Part shown: in pieces, positions 1 through 8,856 of the stretch
Layout: each line of letters starts with the position of its first letter
How positions within the stretch are numbered: the first letter of the stretch is position 1
DNA from: Tubiluchus corallicola
Lineage: Eukaryota; Priapulida; Priapulimorpha; Priapulimorphida; Tubiluchidae
NCBI GenBank assembly: GCA_030141605.1
Contig: JAQGDQ010000347.1
Location: forward strand, 131,959 to 195,958
Length of the DNA stretch: 64,000 nt
Direction of reading: 5' to 3'
Program-made: the position numbers and the translations under genes
Notes under the pieces: generated by a model
Databases searched by the model: none
Told to the model about the DNA's origin: nothing
The model's input: the letters and a program-made list of their open reading frames with translations, nothing else

Positions 1-416
1 ATAAAGTAAGCTCAAAATAAATCCGGGATTCGCTGCATTTATTAGCTGATCGTGGTTATAATAGTGCGCCTTATTGTCAAAGTCATTACTGGATGAAACT
101 TAAAGAAAATGATAGAAGTAATATCTTCTCTCTATACATATTATACTTTGTTTATTGGGATAATTATAATTTATTTAATGGTGAATTTGTAAGGAGCAAC
201 TACATAGCTACATATCAGAGTTTCCGAATTCATGCTTAAAGCGTTCCCGCTGAAAAATTTCAGTCTGCTCTCGTAAGAAAAGATACTAAAAATGTTTTCG
301 CAGAAAAATATAAAAAAATAACTGTGATGAATTTGTAAAAATTAATAATAGTTGTTAATAATTGACAGCTGTTTATCAAAAAAAAATTAATAAATCAGTT
401 CAAAATTTACTACACC
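1..416. other. Gene-free left edge
   Basis: I see no credible reading frame, RNA gene or strong hairpin in this AT-rich stretch. It ends in the A/T-rich leader of the leucine-rich-repeat lipoprotein starting at 417. Confidence 0.5.
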
Positions 417-1899
417 ATGAAAAAATACTATCGTAATTTTACCTTTTTTGCATTTTTTGCTATAACAGGCATAATCTTTTCTACCTGCTCTATGGAGATA
501 GACCAGATGGAGCAGAATGCCGGAGAGTATCAGCTAAAAGCTACCTGGAGTGGAGACTTAATCCTGAACGATCAGGCAGCAGTGGATGCCATGCAGCTTG
601 TCTATAAAATCGGTGTCAGGAGTATTAATGATAAGCGGTGATGACATCACAGATCTCTCCTCCCTGAATGAAATAGAGCATGCAGGCAACTTGAACATAA
701 AAGAGAATGAGCAGCTGAAGAGCTTGGCAGGGCTGAACATAAAAGAGGTGGATGGCTATGTTAACATATCTAAAAATAGCAGCCTAACGGACATAACTGC
801 CCTCCACTCTCTTGGTGGATCCATTAGTGCCCGCCTCTCTGTTAAAAGCAATAAAGTTTTGCTCAATTTGAACGGGCTAGAGAATCTGACATCTGTAGGG
901 AACAAGCTGACTATTGACAGCAACAGCGAACTCTTTAACCTGGATGGGCTTCATGGGCTGCGTAGTGTGGCAGGGGACTTAAGCATCATAAATAATTCAA
1001 AATTAAGCGCGGATAGCTATTGCGGAATACACTCCCTCTTAAAGCATGGAGTGGTGGGAGGATTCATATCTATATCGGGCAATGAATACGACCCTGATGT
1101 AAACGAGATACTAGCAATGGATTGTAATTATAATGTCTTTCGGATACCGGATGATCACTTCAGAGGCTACCTGAAAGAAAGGATACCAAACGCTTTTAAC
1201 GATAGTGACTGGCTTATTACAGACCATCCTGATCTATTGACTATTACATCTATAGATGTGGGCTTTGGAAGTAGCTACAAAAACATTAACATCACTTCAT
1301 TGGAAGGTATACAGTTTCTCACTGCTTTAATTTACTTGAATTGCGGTTCCAATAAACTCACCTCTCTGGATGTAAGTAACAACATAAATCTAGAGTATTT
1401 GCATTGCGATTTCAACCAACTCACTTCACTGAACACAAGTGGCTGCACAGAGTTAACTTCGCTGGGTTGCTATAGCAATCAACTCACTTCACTGGATGTG
1501 AGTAGTAATACGGCGTTAACTGAGTTGTTTTGCTACAACAATCAACTCACTTCACTAGATGTAAGTAATAACACTGAGTTAATCAAGCTCCGGTGCTACA
1601 ACAATCAACTTACCTCTCTGGATGTAAGTAACAATACGGAGTTGTCTGATTTCCACTGCTATGCCAACATGCTCACCTCTTTGGATGTGAGTAATAATAC
1701 AAAGTTATATTCTTTCGCTTGCTACTCCAATCAGCTCACCTTTCTGGATGTAAGTAATAACACGGAGATAGAGTGGTTTTATGTGGACCAGGCGATAATG
1801 TGTGAGCCCTCTTTTATGTCTTTTGATTCGTATGTTAAATGTTACTACTGGGATGGAAAAAACATTCCTATTTCCTATTTCCCGCCTAGTGATTGTTGA
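417..1899 (+). pseudogene. Leucine-rich-repeat surface lipoprotein, broken by a frameshift
   Basis: The first frame (417-641) encodes a lipoprotein signal peptide with a lipobox-like FSTC, then a short mature N-terminus. The second frame (open from about 586 to 1899) continues as a repeat protein without a signal. The two frames differ by one base and together read as one gene, so a 1-nt indel near 590-640 is likely. The second frame has receptor-L-like segments (about residues 10-180), then seven 21-residue leucine-rich units of the form LTSLDVSNNTEL..L.CY.NQ. No C-terminal sorting domain is obvious. Such proteins usually mediate binding at the cell surface, but the ligand is unknown. A sequencing error at the junction is the main alternative to a pseudogene. 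Confidence 0.7.
1357..1797 (+). repeat. Seven tandem 63-bp LRR-coding repeats
   Basis: Seven consecutive 63-nt units encode 21-residue leucine-rich repeats. The DNA of the central units is nearly identical (recurrent ctggatgtaagtaa and caatcaactcac), so copy number could change by slippage or recombination. Confidence 0.85.
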
Positions 1900-1926
1900 T
1901 TAGATCAAAAATTATAGATTGAAAGT

Positions 1927-1961
1927 TTCAGCCGTGTTGTGCCCTATGCAGCACGGCTGAA
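1927..1961 (+). terminator. Hairpin after the LRR gene
   Basis: The arms ttcagccgtg and cacggctgaa surround a short GC-rich centre, 27 bases after the LRR stop codon. There is no strong T-run, so it may be an inefficient or two-way terminator facing the convergent sigma-factor gene. Confidence 0.5.
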
Positions 1962-2045
1962 TATTGTCATCAGAAAAGTGCTGGGTGGTGGATAACTTCT
2001 TTTTTCTATTCCTGGTACAGCCGGAAAGTCGGTAAGTCAGCTAAG

Positions 2046-2579
2046 CTAAATCTTTTCAACAAGGCGCTCACTGATAAATTTCAATGACCGGGATATGCTG
2101 TTGTTAACAGTTCCGGAGGATAAGCTCATTTCCCTGGCAATTTCAATAGCAGATTTCCCCTCTTTACGGCTTTTAAGAAATATGTTACGCTGTTTTTCAG
2201 GCAGAAGATCAACAATGGAGTATATTTGATTAAGTGTTGATTTGCATTCTATTGATCTCTCTGAAGAGTTATCTGTTTTTTCTAGGCTGGCACTATTCAG
2301 AAATTCCTTGGCATATCTGCTTCTTCTGAAAAACATCCTAATCTGGTTATATGATATGGTGAACAGATACGATTTAAGAGAGGTTACGCTTTTTATATTT
2401 TTACGGTTTTCCCATAGCTTGATAAACACTTCCTGAATAAGGTCTTCGGCCTCTGTTTCAGATTTGAGGTACCTCATTGCAAATCTGAATAGTTTGTGCC
2501 TGTACAATTCAAAGAGCTGATCGAAAGCTTCAATGTCTCCTCGCCTTAAACCTTTAATTAAGTAAGCTTCATAGCCCAA
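2046..2579 (-). CDS. ECF RNA polymerase sigma factor (RpoE-like, Bacteroidota type)
   Basis: This 177-residue protein has the two-domain layout of an extracytoplasmic-function sigma factor. Region 2 (about residues 15-60) contains FDQLFELY and the acidic AEDLIQEVFIKLWENR motif that contacts core polymerase and the -10 region. Region 4 (about 125-175) contains LPEKQRNIF followed by a helix-turn-helix ending in SSGTVNNSISRSLKFI. In Bacteroidota such factors usually sit beside a FecR-type anti-sigma gene and a SusC/SusD pair. Here neither neighbour is present, so this is an orphan and its regulon cannot be read from context. It is convergent with the LRR gene. The family call is firm. Confidence 0.9.
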   Translation of the reverse strand: MGYEAYLIKGLRRGDIEAFDQLFELYRHKLFRFAMRYLKSETEAEDLIQEVFIKLWENRKNIKSVTSLKSYLFTISYNQIRMFFRRSRYAKEFLNSASLEKTDNSSERSIECKSTLNQIYSIVDLLPEKQRNIFLKSRKEGKSAIEIAREMSLSSGTVNNSISRSLKFISERLVEKI

Positions 2580-3032
2580 AATAGCCTGCTTTTAGATAGA
2601 AAAAGCAAATATATGGATATTTCTAAAAACATCATTATGATAATCAGGTTTGATTTCTATCAAGTTACATCCCCAGGCCGGATAGCTGGGTTTGCTACTA
2701 TGCTGAGTCGGAGTAAAGCCTTTTGAAAGGTTGTATTTTTACTATTGTTTTAGTTATGTTCCTCTTCAAAAAGCTTTTATTTCCATTAGTAAGCTGCGGA
2801 TTGCTTGAGTTACTTCTCATCCTGAGCTAAACTCTTTTGTCCTGCAAAGGGCATGGGTATGGGTTACTATAAAGGTCTGGAGTGGGTCTGGTAAGTATCT
2901 GATAGTCACAAGTGAGGTGGGGTGTGTGCAAATGTTCTAATGCTATTTATGTTTGCGGGTTAAGGTTGCTATATATACATGACTAATGATTATCTTTACG
3001 CATGATAGTTGAATATTTTAAGCTGTAAGTGT
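2580..3032. other. Intergenic region with a dispersed repeat
   Basis: This gap between the divergent sigma-factor and oxidoreductase genes holds no convincing reading frame. It contains one copy of a diverged intergenic repeat (2761-2851) also found around dnaJ. It should include promoters for both flanking genes, but I could not place a clear -7/-33 pair. Confidence 0.5.
2761..2851 (+). repeat. Diverged intergenic repeat, copy A
   Basis: About 90 bp similar to copies at 17741-17860 and 19329-19445. Shared landmarks in order are cctct-caaa, cagtaa/tagtaa plus ctgcgg, and a final cctgcaaag. No reading frame is conserved between copies. Confidence 0.5.
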
Positions 3033-3614
3033 ATGAGAGTACTGGCTATTAATGGAAGCCCAAGGAGGAATGGTAATACTCAATTGCTAATGGAAGAGGT
3101 GTTTAAGCCCTTGCTAGAGGAGGGTATAGATACTGAACTATTTCAGTTGGGAGGAAAAAAAGTACATGGGTGTACAGCCTGTTGCAAGTGTAGGGAGATA
3201 CAGGACAGGAGGTGCCATATAAAAAATGACGTGCTAAATGAGTGTATAGGAAAAATGATTGAGGCGGATGGTATTATTATTGGTTCTCCTGTTTATTTTA
3301 GCGATGTATCTACGGAGGTTAAAGCATTAATAGATGTGGCCGGCTATGTTGTCCGTGGAAACGGGCATCTTCTAGCGCGAAAAGTTGGAGCCGGAGTTGT
3401 TGCAGTGCGTAGGGCCGGCATGATCCATACACTCAATACAATGAATAGCTTTTTTCTTATAAATCAGATGGTTATTCCGGGTGCTACTTACTGGAATATA
3501 GGGTTTGGTAAAGAGCGGGGAGATGTGTTGAACGACAGTGAGGGGATTGCTACTATGCAAAGTCTGGGCAAAAATATGGCGTGGCTTCTTAAATCTCTTA
3601 ATAGCCGGGGCTAG
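3033..3614 (+). CDS. NAD(P)H-dependent FMN oxidoreductase, flavodoxin-like fold
   Basis: The N-terminus MRVLAINGSPRRNGNT is the phosphate-binding loop of the NADPH-dependent FMN reductase/flavodoxin superfamily. It is followed by a cysteine cluster (CTACCKC) typical of the iron-sulfur-flavoprotein-like branch, and by the GSPVYFSDVS segment that packs against FMN. At about 194 residues it is a full single domain. A TTG at 3009 would add eight residues, but the family normally begins at MRVL, so I chose the ATG at 3033. It is probably a cytosolic reductase of quinones, metals or other electron acceptors; the substrate is unknown. It stands alone on this strand. Confidence 0.82.
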   Translation: MRVLAINGSPRRNGNTQLLMEEVFKPLLEEGIDTELFQLGGKKVHGCTACCKCREIQDRRCHIKNDVLNECIGKMIEADGIIIGSPVYFSDVSTEVKALIDVAGYVVRGNGHLLARKVGAGVVAVRRAGMIHTLNTMNSFFLINQMVIPGATYWNIGFGKERGDVLNDSEGIATMQSLGKNMAWLLKSLNSRG

Positions 3615-3891
3615 GGTTGCTTTGCAGCTTTTGCAAGTTCATTTATGCATATTATTCTTCTGGCTGAGCTGTAAAAGAATTTTCAAAAGCTTTTTGGCTT
3701 GTACCGACAAGTTATTGTTTTGCCGGCTTTCCTCTCAAGCTTTATATAACGGCGGGCAATCCTCTGAGAAAGTCTCTTAAGCGAGCTTTAAAGCATCTAA
3801 GAAACACCCTGCCCTGATGAGAAGTCGGGGGCGGTGTAGTAAGTTACCATATAGTGTTTTCTTACCTCTTTGTGGTAAGGCACAAACCTGT

Positions 3892-4752
3892 TTAGCCTAA
3901 GTAAGATTTTAAAAGCTTGCTTCGCGAGGTGTGTCGTAGCCTGCGGATGGCCTTCTCTTTTATCTGGCGCACCCTCTCCCTGGTCAGTTCAAACCGCTCT
4001 CCTATCTCTTCAAGGGTCATTTCCTGCATTGCAATACCGAAAAACATTTTTATAATCTCTGCCTCTCTGTCGGTAAGTGTTGCAAGGGCTCTGTCAATTT
4101 CTCTTGCTAAAGATTCATTTATTAGTGAGCGGTCTGCCTTTGGAGAATCTCTGTTTACCAATACGTCAAGCAGGCTGTTGTCCTCTCCGTCAACAAATGG
4201 TGCATCAACAGATACATGGCGTCCCGAGACCCTCAGCGTATCGGTGATTTTCTCTGCAGGGAGGTCCAGTTCCTTTGCCAGTTCGTTAGGGGAGGGTTTT
4301 CTCTCATTTTCCTGCTCAAACTTGGAGAATGCTTTGTTTATCTTGTTTAGAGAACCTACCTGGTTCAGTGGTAGGCGAACAATTCTTGACTGCTCAGCAA
4401 GAGCCTGTAGTATGGACTGTCGGATCCACCACACAGCATAAGAGATAAACTTAAAGCCGCGCGTTTCGTCAAATTTCTCGGCAGCCTTTATCAGTCCAAG
4501 ATTTCCCTCGTTGATAAGGTCAGGCAACGTTAGCCCTTGGTTTTGGTACTGTTTGGCAACTGATACAACGAAACGCAGATTGGCCTTTGTAAGTTTCTCA
4601 AGCGCAGCTTGATCCCCTTTTTTTATCCGCTGCGCTAATTCGACCTCCTCCTCTACAGTTATTAGTTCCTCTCTACCAATCTCTTGAAGATACTTATCGA
4701 GTGAAGCACTCTCACGGTTGGTAATGGACTTTGTAATCTTAAGTTGTCTCAT
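3892..4752 (-). CDS. rpoD: Primary sigma factor RpoD (sigma-70)
   Basis: This 286-residue protein is the housekeeping sigma factor of the Bacteroidota type, which lacks region 1.1. Region 1.2 contains [15 protein letters not shown]. Region 2 contains [35 protein letters not shown] and the -10-reading [13 protein letters not shown]. Region 3 follows. Region 4 ends with the helix-turn-helix [28 protein letters not shown], which reads the upstream element. Length and motif order match the family, so it should direct transcription from TAnnTTTG promoters across this window. It is monocistronic; a matching -7 box lies just upstream. Confidence 0.97.
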   Translation of the reverse strand: MRQLKITKSITNRESASLDKYLQEIGREELITVEEEVELAQRIKKGDQAALEKLTKANLRFVVSVAKQYQNQGLTLPDLINEGNLGLIKAAEKFDETRGFKFISYAVWWIRQSILQALAEQSRIVRLPLNQVGSLNKINKAFSKFEQENERKPSPNELAKELDLPAEKITDTLRVSGRHVSVDAPFVDGEDNSLLDVLVNRDSPKADRSLINESLAREIDRALATLTDREAEIIKMFFGIAMQEMTLEEIGERFELTRERVRQIKEKAIRRLRHTSRSKLLKSYLG

Positions 4753-5601
4753 GCTCTATCCGAATAAAAAGTTCGCAAATATACAAAAAATATTATAAAA
4801 TTTAAAATCTAACACGCTGTTTTGAAAAATGAGATTTATACATTGTGCTATGTTTAGTCAATTTCGGGAACAAAATATTTCTAGTTTTAAAAATCTTTAT
4901 TTACATAATTCTCTATGGTTCTCAACTATCTTTTTGGCAATACTTGCTGGTATTGTGAATGAGTGTTTGAAAGCGGAGATATTAGGTTTAGTCCGCTGAT
5001 AGTTATGACAATACCAGTTTTCTTGCTGGTTCAGTACTGCTCCTGTTCTGTTTTTGGGATTAAAGGGCCACATTATTTCTGTAGCTGATTCGAGCTCCCT
5101 CTGTATTTAATTTAATATCACTGTTTAACATATACTTCTTTGGCGCAAATAGTTTTGCTGTTTAGTGTAGGTATTATTGAGCGGGGGCTTGGTATCATTT
5201 CCCGATCAAAATGGATAATGTCTTTACGTAGGGATTCCATCATTGAGTTGTTTTTCCAGTAATGAGGGTCCTTTCTATCTAGTCATATCATGGGAAGATA
5301 AGGTTTTTCAAGTTTTTCCAAAAAATAACAAATAACACTTGCTTCTCAGTTTTAAGGCTATTTGGTTTCTCCTGCTTCAGACAGGTTTAATAAGTGCAAT
5401 ACCACATTTGTTATCTTTCTATCCCAATTATAGCCTTATTTATGGGAGGTGTTTTCGTCTTTTTGGGAGACCTTAACCTCATCTTATTAATAATAAGCCT
5501 TACCCGGGGGAAATAAAATTGAATCACCCGGATAAGACTATGTTGTTGTGTACTAGCCTGCTGTTGTATAGCGCCTTATTGTATTTGTCATTAAGTTGTG
5601 T
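4753..5601. other. Long gene-free stretch between rpoD and the Deg protease
   Basis: About 850 bp without a reading frame I can defend on either strand. The minus strand can be translated in broken pieces, but none resembles a family I recognise. It may be a very decayed gene. I see no tRNA, repeat array or IS end. Confidence 0.45.
4776..4783 (-). promoter_or_regulatory. Candidate -7 box for rpoD
   Basis: On the minus strand this reads TATATTTG, a full match to the Bacteroidota -7 consensus TAnnTTTG, about 24 bases before the rpoD start. A matching -33 TTTG at the usual distance is not evident. Confidence 0.4.
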
Positions 5602-7059
5602 TTAGTCTATTCTGAGAGCAAAATACTCCCATTCTCCGCTGGGATATACCCCCTCTACCAGAATAGGGCGGGATGCGTTATTCCAGTCCATAGCCCGTTT
5701 AATATCATCAGCAGAGTTGACCGGTGCTCTGTTCATTGCAACGATAATAAACCCGTCTTGTACTCCTATATCATTAAACTTCCCCTTTTTTACCTTTGTA
5801 ATCTGCACTCCGCTGCTTATACCCAGCTTCTCCATGTCTTTCTTTGAAACGGGTCCAAATTCAGCTCCGAGCACGGAGATGGATTTCTTAATGATTGAAG
5901 TGTTCCCCTGAGTGTTGCGCAGTATGACATCATACTGTATCACTTTTCCTTTTCTTTTGATATCCACACTTACGCGATCTCCGGGGCGGAACCGGCCTAT
6001 CTGCTCCTGCAGTTCAGGGACGCTATTTACTTCGTGCGAGTTTACCGCAATAATAACATCCCCTTCTTTGATTCCCGATTTTTTTGCTGCACCATTCTCC
6101 ATTACCTCCACAACATATACCCCTTTGACAGCGCTCAGTTTTTTCTCCTTTTTAAGTTCGGAAGTGACCGTAGTAATCTGCACGCCCAGTATAGCCCTTT
6201 GTACCTCTCCATACTCTTTAAGGTCTTCAACTACTTTCTGAGCAATCATTGAAGGCACAGCAAATGAGTATCCGGTAAAAGAGCCGGTACGTGACGCAAT
6301 AGCAGTATTGATACCTACCAGCTCACCCTCCCTGTTTAGTAGCGCTCCCCCGCTGTTGCCGGGGTTAACGGCTGCGTCGGTCTGTATAAAGGACTCAAGT
6401 GGCATTTGTCCACCCATAATTCCAATGCTACGTGCTTTTGCGCTAACAATTCCTGCTGTAACAGTGGAGGTAAGGTTAAAAGGGTTGCCAACGGCAAGTA
6501 CCCACTCTCCGGGCTGAAGTTCTTCAGAGCTTCCCCAGTCTAGATAGGGAAGCTCTTTCTTGTCAATTTTTGTCAGTGCAATGTCAGTACTCTCATCTTC
6601 CCCTACCAGCTTAGCTTCAAAAGTACGGCCATCATTCAGGGTTACCTCTATGTTGGTTGCATTGTTAATAACATGCCTGTTTGTCACAATATATCCGTCT
6701 GACGATATTATTACCCCGGAGCCTGAACCCTGTTGGTACCTGGGCTCAGGAGAATATCCCTTATCTCCAAAGAAAAAATCGAAAAAAGGATTCCTGCTGG
6801 AATAAGGGCTGCTATACATTGTTGTTTTAATGTGTACTACTGCGGGAGTGCCTTTCCCTGCTGCATAAGTGAGGCCTGGGTACTCCTCCTGTTTGGCAGG
6901 CAGTTGCATGTTGGCTATCCTAATAGGTTGCACCTCTTTTATAACTGTTTTTTCAGGTGAGGTTTTTTCTATTTTGGGATAGAAATAGATTGCAAGTAAA
7001 GCCCCAATAAAGGCAGTTAGTAGTGTGGTAGTTGTTCGCTTTATTCTGCTCATAACCAA
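5602..7059 (-). CDS. htrA: Periplasmic serine protease, HtrA/DegP-DegQ family
   Basis: A 485-residue Deg-type protease that degrades misfolded envelope proteins. An N-terminal uncleaved membrane anchor (about residues 8-27) is followed by a trypsin-like domain. The catalytic triad is visible as His129 in TNRHVIN, Asp159 in STDIAL and Ser236 in GNSGGAL. Two PDZ domains follow (about 290-375 and 400-480), the first containing NGAAKKSGIKEGDVI. Length and domain order are normal for the family. The longest frame starts MVMSRIKR; the internal Met at residue 3 is an equally plausible start. It is monocistronic, with long intergenic regions on both sides. Confidence 0.95.
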   Translation of the reverse strand: MVMSRIKRTTTTLLTAFIGALLAIYFYPKIEKTSPEKTVIKEVQPIRIANMQLPAKQEEYPGLTYAAGKGTPAVVHIKTTMYSSPYSSRNPFFDFFFGDKGYSPEPRYQQGSGSGVIISSDGYIVTNRHVINNATNIEVTLNDGRTFEAKLVGEDESTDIALTKIDKKELPYLDWGSSEELQPGEWVLAVGNPFNLTSTVTAGIVSAKARSIGIMGGQMPLESFIQTDAAVNPGNSGGALLNREGELVGINTAIASRTGSFTGYSFAVPSMIAQKVVEDLKEYGEVQRAILGVQITTVTSELKKEKKLSAVKGVYVVEVMENGAAKKSGIKEGDVIIAVNSHEVNSVPELQEQIGRFRPGDRVSVDIKRKGKVIQYDVILRNTQGNTSIIKKSISVLGAEFGPVSKKDMEKLGISSGVQITKVKKGKFNDIGVQDGFIIVAMNRAPVNSADDIKRAMDWNNASRPILVEGVYPSGEWEYFALRID

Positions 7060-7597
7060 ATAATAAGTTTTAAATTATACCAGCCCGTATTGACTGTACA
7101 AAAAAATTATGCATCAATAAGCGCGCCAAGTTCTTTAAAAATTTGATAAATGAGTGTTAATCTTTGTTATAAAATCCATAATTAACTTAATTTTGGAGGT
7201 GCTTTAAGCGTGCAGAAGCCTTAAGCTTGATGCAAAGCGCAAGGTTCTACCTGAACAAAATAGGCTTGCAACCCAGGGAAGGAGATGCTTGTATATAACT
7301 GGGGTATTTTCTGAGTGTTGGCCAGGATACAAAATATTTGTAAACAGTATAAGATATTAAGATTAGCAGATTTTGCAAAAAGGGATATTTGGGCTTATAT
7401 TGGTAAATAATGTGAAAGAAACCACAGCGTTACCGGCGCAAATAGGAATTTTAGCAACAATATTAGTAATAAGATAGGCTTTACAAAGTTTCGCTTCATA
7501 TATTTGACATGGTTGTTCGAGATCATTTTTTTTTGATATTTGTCATAAAATTTTTTAGAAGCGTATTATTCCTCTAAAGACAATACACCTTTTTATC
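7060..7597. other. Divergent intergenic region between htrA and serA
   Basis: No reading frame is supported here. It contains a hairpin-forming element (7201-7240) resembling one at 18054-18099, and should hold the promoters of both flanking genes. Close to serA, gatatttg at 7535-7542 is a 7/8 match to TAnnTTTG. Confidence 0.45.
7201..7240. repeat. Imperfect hairpin element, copy 1
   Basis: The sequence folds as gcttt...tgca...aagc-cttaa-gctt...tgcaaagc. Its reverse complement resembles 18054-18099 in both sequence and fold. Function unknown. Confidence 0.35.
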
Positions 7598-8785
7598 ATG
7601 TTTAAAGTTCAGACATTAAATAAAATAGATCAGGCCGGACTGCAAAGATTTCCACTTGACAAATATGAGATTGCCAGCGAATTGCCTTTTCCTGATGCTA
7701 TAATATTGAGAAGTTTTAATATGCACGGTATGAGTTTGCCCTCTAGCCTGAAAGCTATTGCACGCGCAGGAGCGGGAGTTAATAATATCCCTGTTGAGGA
7801 GTGTACGGAAAATGGAATAGTTGTATTTAACACTCCCGGGGCGAATGCTAACGCAGTGAAGGAACTGGTAATAGCGGGGCTTCTTATTGCTTCACGTAAT
7901 ATCATTAGCGGCATAGAGTGGGTGGAGAGTCTTAGAAGAGGCAGTGAGGAGAACGATATTGTATCTCTGGTTGAGAAGGGGAAGTCCAATTTCTTAGGCA
8001 GTGAGCTCAGAGGTAAAACCCTTGCTATTATCGGGTTGGGGGCGATTGGAGTAATGGTTGCAAATGTTGCTCAGGCACTGGATATGAGAGTTATAGGGTA
8101 TGACCCGTATATATCTGTAGAGAATGCGTGGGGGCTTCACCACAATATTAAGCGAGCAGAGGGTATTGAAGTACTATTGTCGAATGCCGATTTTGTATCT
8201 CTCCAGATGCCGCTAACAGATGCCACTCGCCATTTTATTAACAAGGATAAAATAGGCATGATGAAAGCCGGCACCAAAGTGTTGAACTTTGCTCGCGGGG
8301 AGTTGGTTGCCAATGATGATATGGGGACTGCTCTTGAAAATGGCAAGGTGTCATGTTATGTTACTGATTTTCCCGATGCAGATATATTGAAAATGAAAAA
8401 TGCTATCACTATTCCACACCTGGGCGCATCTACGTCTGAGTCAGAGGTTAACTGTTCTGTGATGGCTATTGAGCAGACACGGGATTATCTGGAAAACGGA
8501 AATATCAGGAACTCGGTAAATTTTCCATTGGCAGAGATGAACGAGCGTAAGGGTGCAAGAATTCTGATAGCTAATAAGAATATTCCCAATATGGTGGGAC
8601 AAATATCTACACTTCTTGCGGGCGAGAATGTTAATATTGCCAATATGCTGAACAAAAACAGAAATGATATAGCATACAATATTATTGATATTGACCGTCC
8701 TGTACTTAACCCTGCTATCCTGGACCGACTCAGGGACATTGACGGGGTAATTATGGGCAGAGTACTTCAAAGGGAGTCGGAGTAG
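7598..8785 (+). CDS. serA: D-3-phosphoglycerate dehydrogenase
   Basis: This 395-residue cytosolic enzyme oxidises 3-phosphoglycerate to 3-phosphohydroxypyruvate with NAD+, the first step of serine synthesis. The Rossmann motif GLGAIG is at residues 146-151. The catalytic Arg233 lies in NFARGE, the acidic partner in TDFPD (about 257-261) and His274 in IPHLGAS. A C-terminal ACT domain (about 320-392) suggests feedback control, probably by serine. Length fits the ACT-containing class. serC, often adjacent in Bacteroidota, is not present here. The next gene, transketolase, follows on the same strand after about 70 bases and may be co-transcribed. Confidence 0.95.
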   Translation: MFKVQTLNKIDQAGLQRFPLDKYEIASELPFPDAIILRSFNMHGMSLPSSLKAIARAGAGVNNIPVEECTENGIVVFNTPGANANAVKELVIAGLLIASRNIISGIEWVESLRRGSEENDIVSLVEKGKSNFLGSELRGKTLAIIGLGAIGVMVANVAQALDMRVIGYDPYISVENAWGLHHNIKRAEGIEVLLSNADFVSLQMPLTDATRHFINKDKIGMMKAGTKVLNFARGELVANDDMGTALENGKVSCYVTDFPDADILKMKNAITIPHLGASTSESEVNCSVMAIEQTRDYLENGNIRNSVNFPLAEMNERKGARILIANKNIPNMVGQISTLLAGENVNIANMLNKNRNDIAYNIIDIDRPVLNPAILDRLRDIDGVIMGRVLQRESE

Positions 8786-8856
8786 GCGTTTAGCTTCTTC
8801 TCACCCTTTCAGTGATTATTTTTGAGGTTTGATAAATGATTAAAAATGTTAAGTAT

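Noticed and set aside
1357-1797. 63-bp direct repeats as a CRISPR or satellite array
   Set aside because: Each unit encodes a 21-residue leucine-rich repeat in one open frame.
3538-3780. Small hydrophobic open frame after the oxidoreductase
   Set aside because: It overlaps the oxidoreductase 3' end in another frame, lacks a family match, and looks like chance hydrophobic translation.
3917-4441. 174-residue open frame on the plus strand
   Set aside because: Complete overlap with rpoD on the opposite strand, serine-rich shadow translation.
4753-5601. Possible decayed gene in the rpoD-htrA gap
   Set aside because: Minus-strand pieces such as MWPFNPKN look protein-like but stops are frequent and no family could be named.
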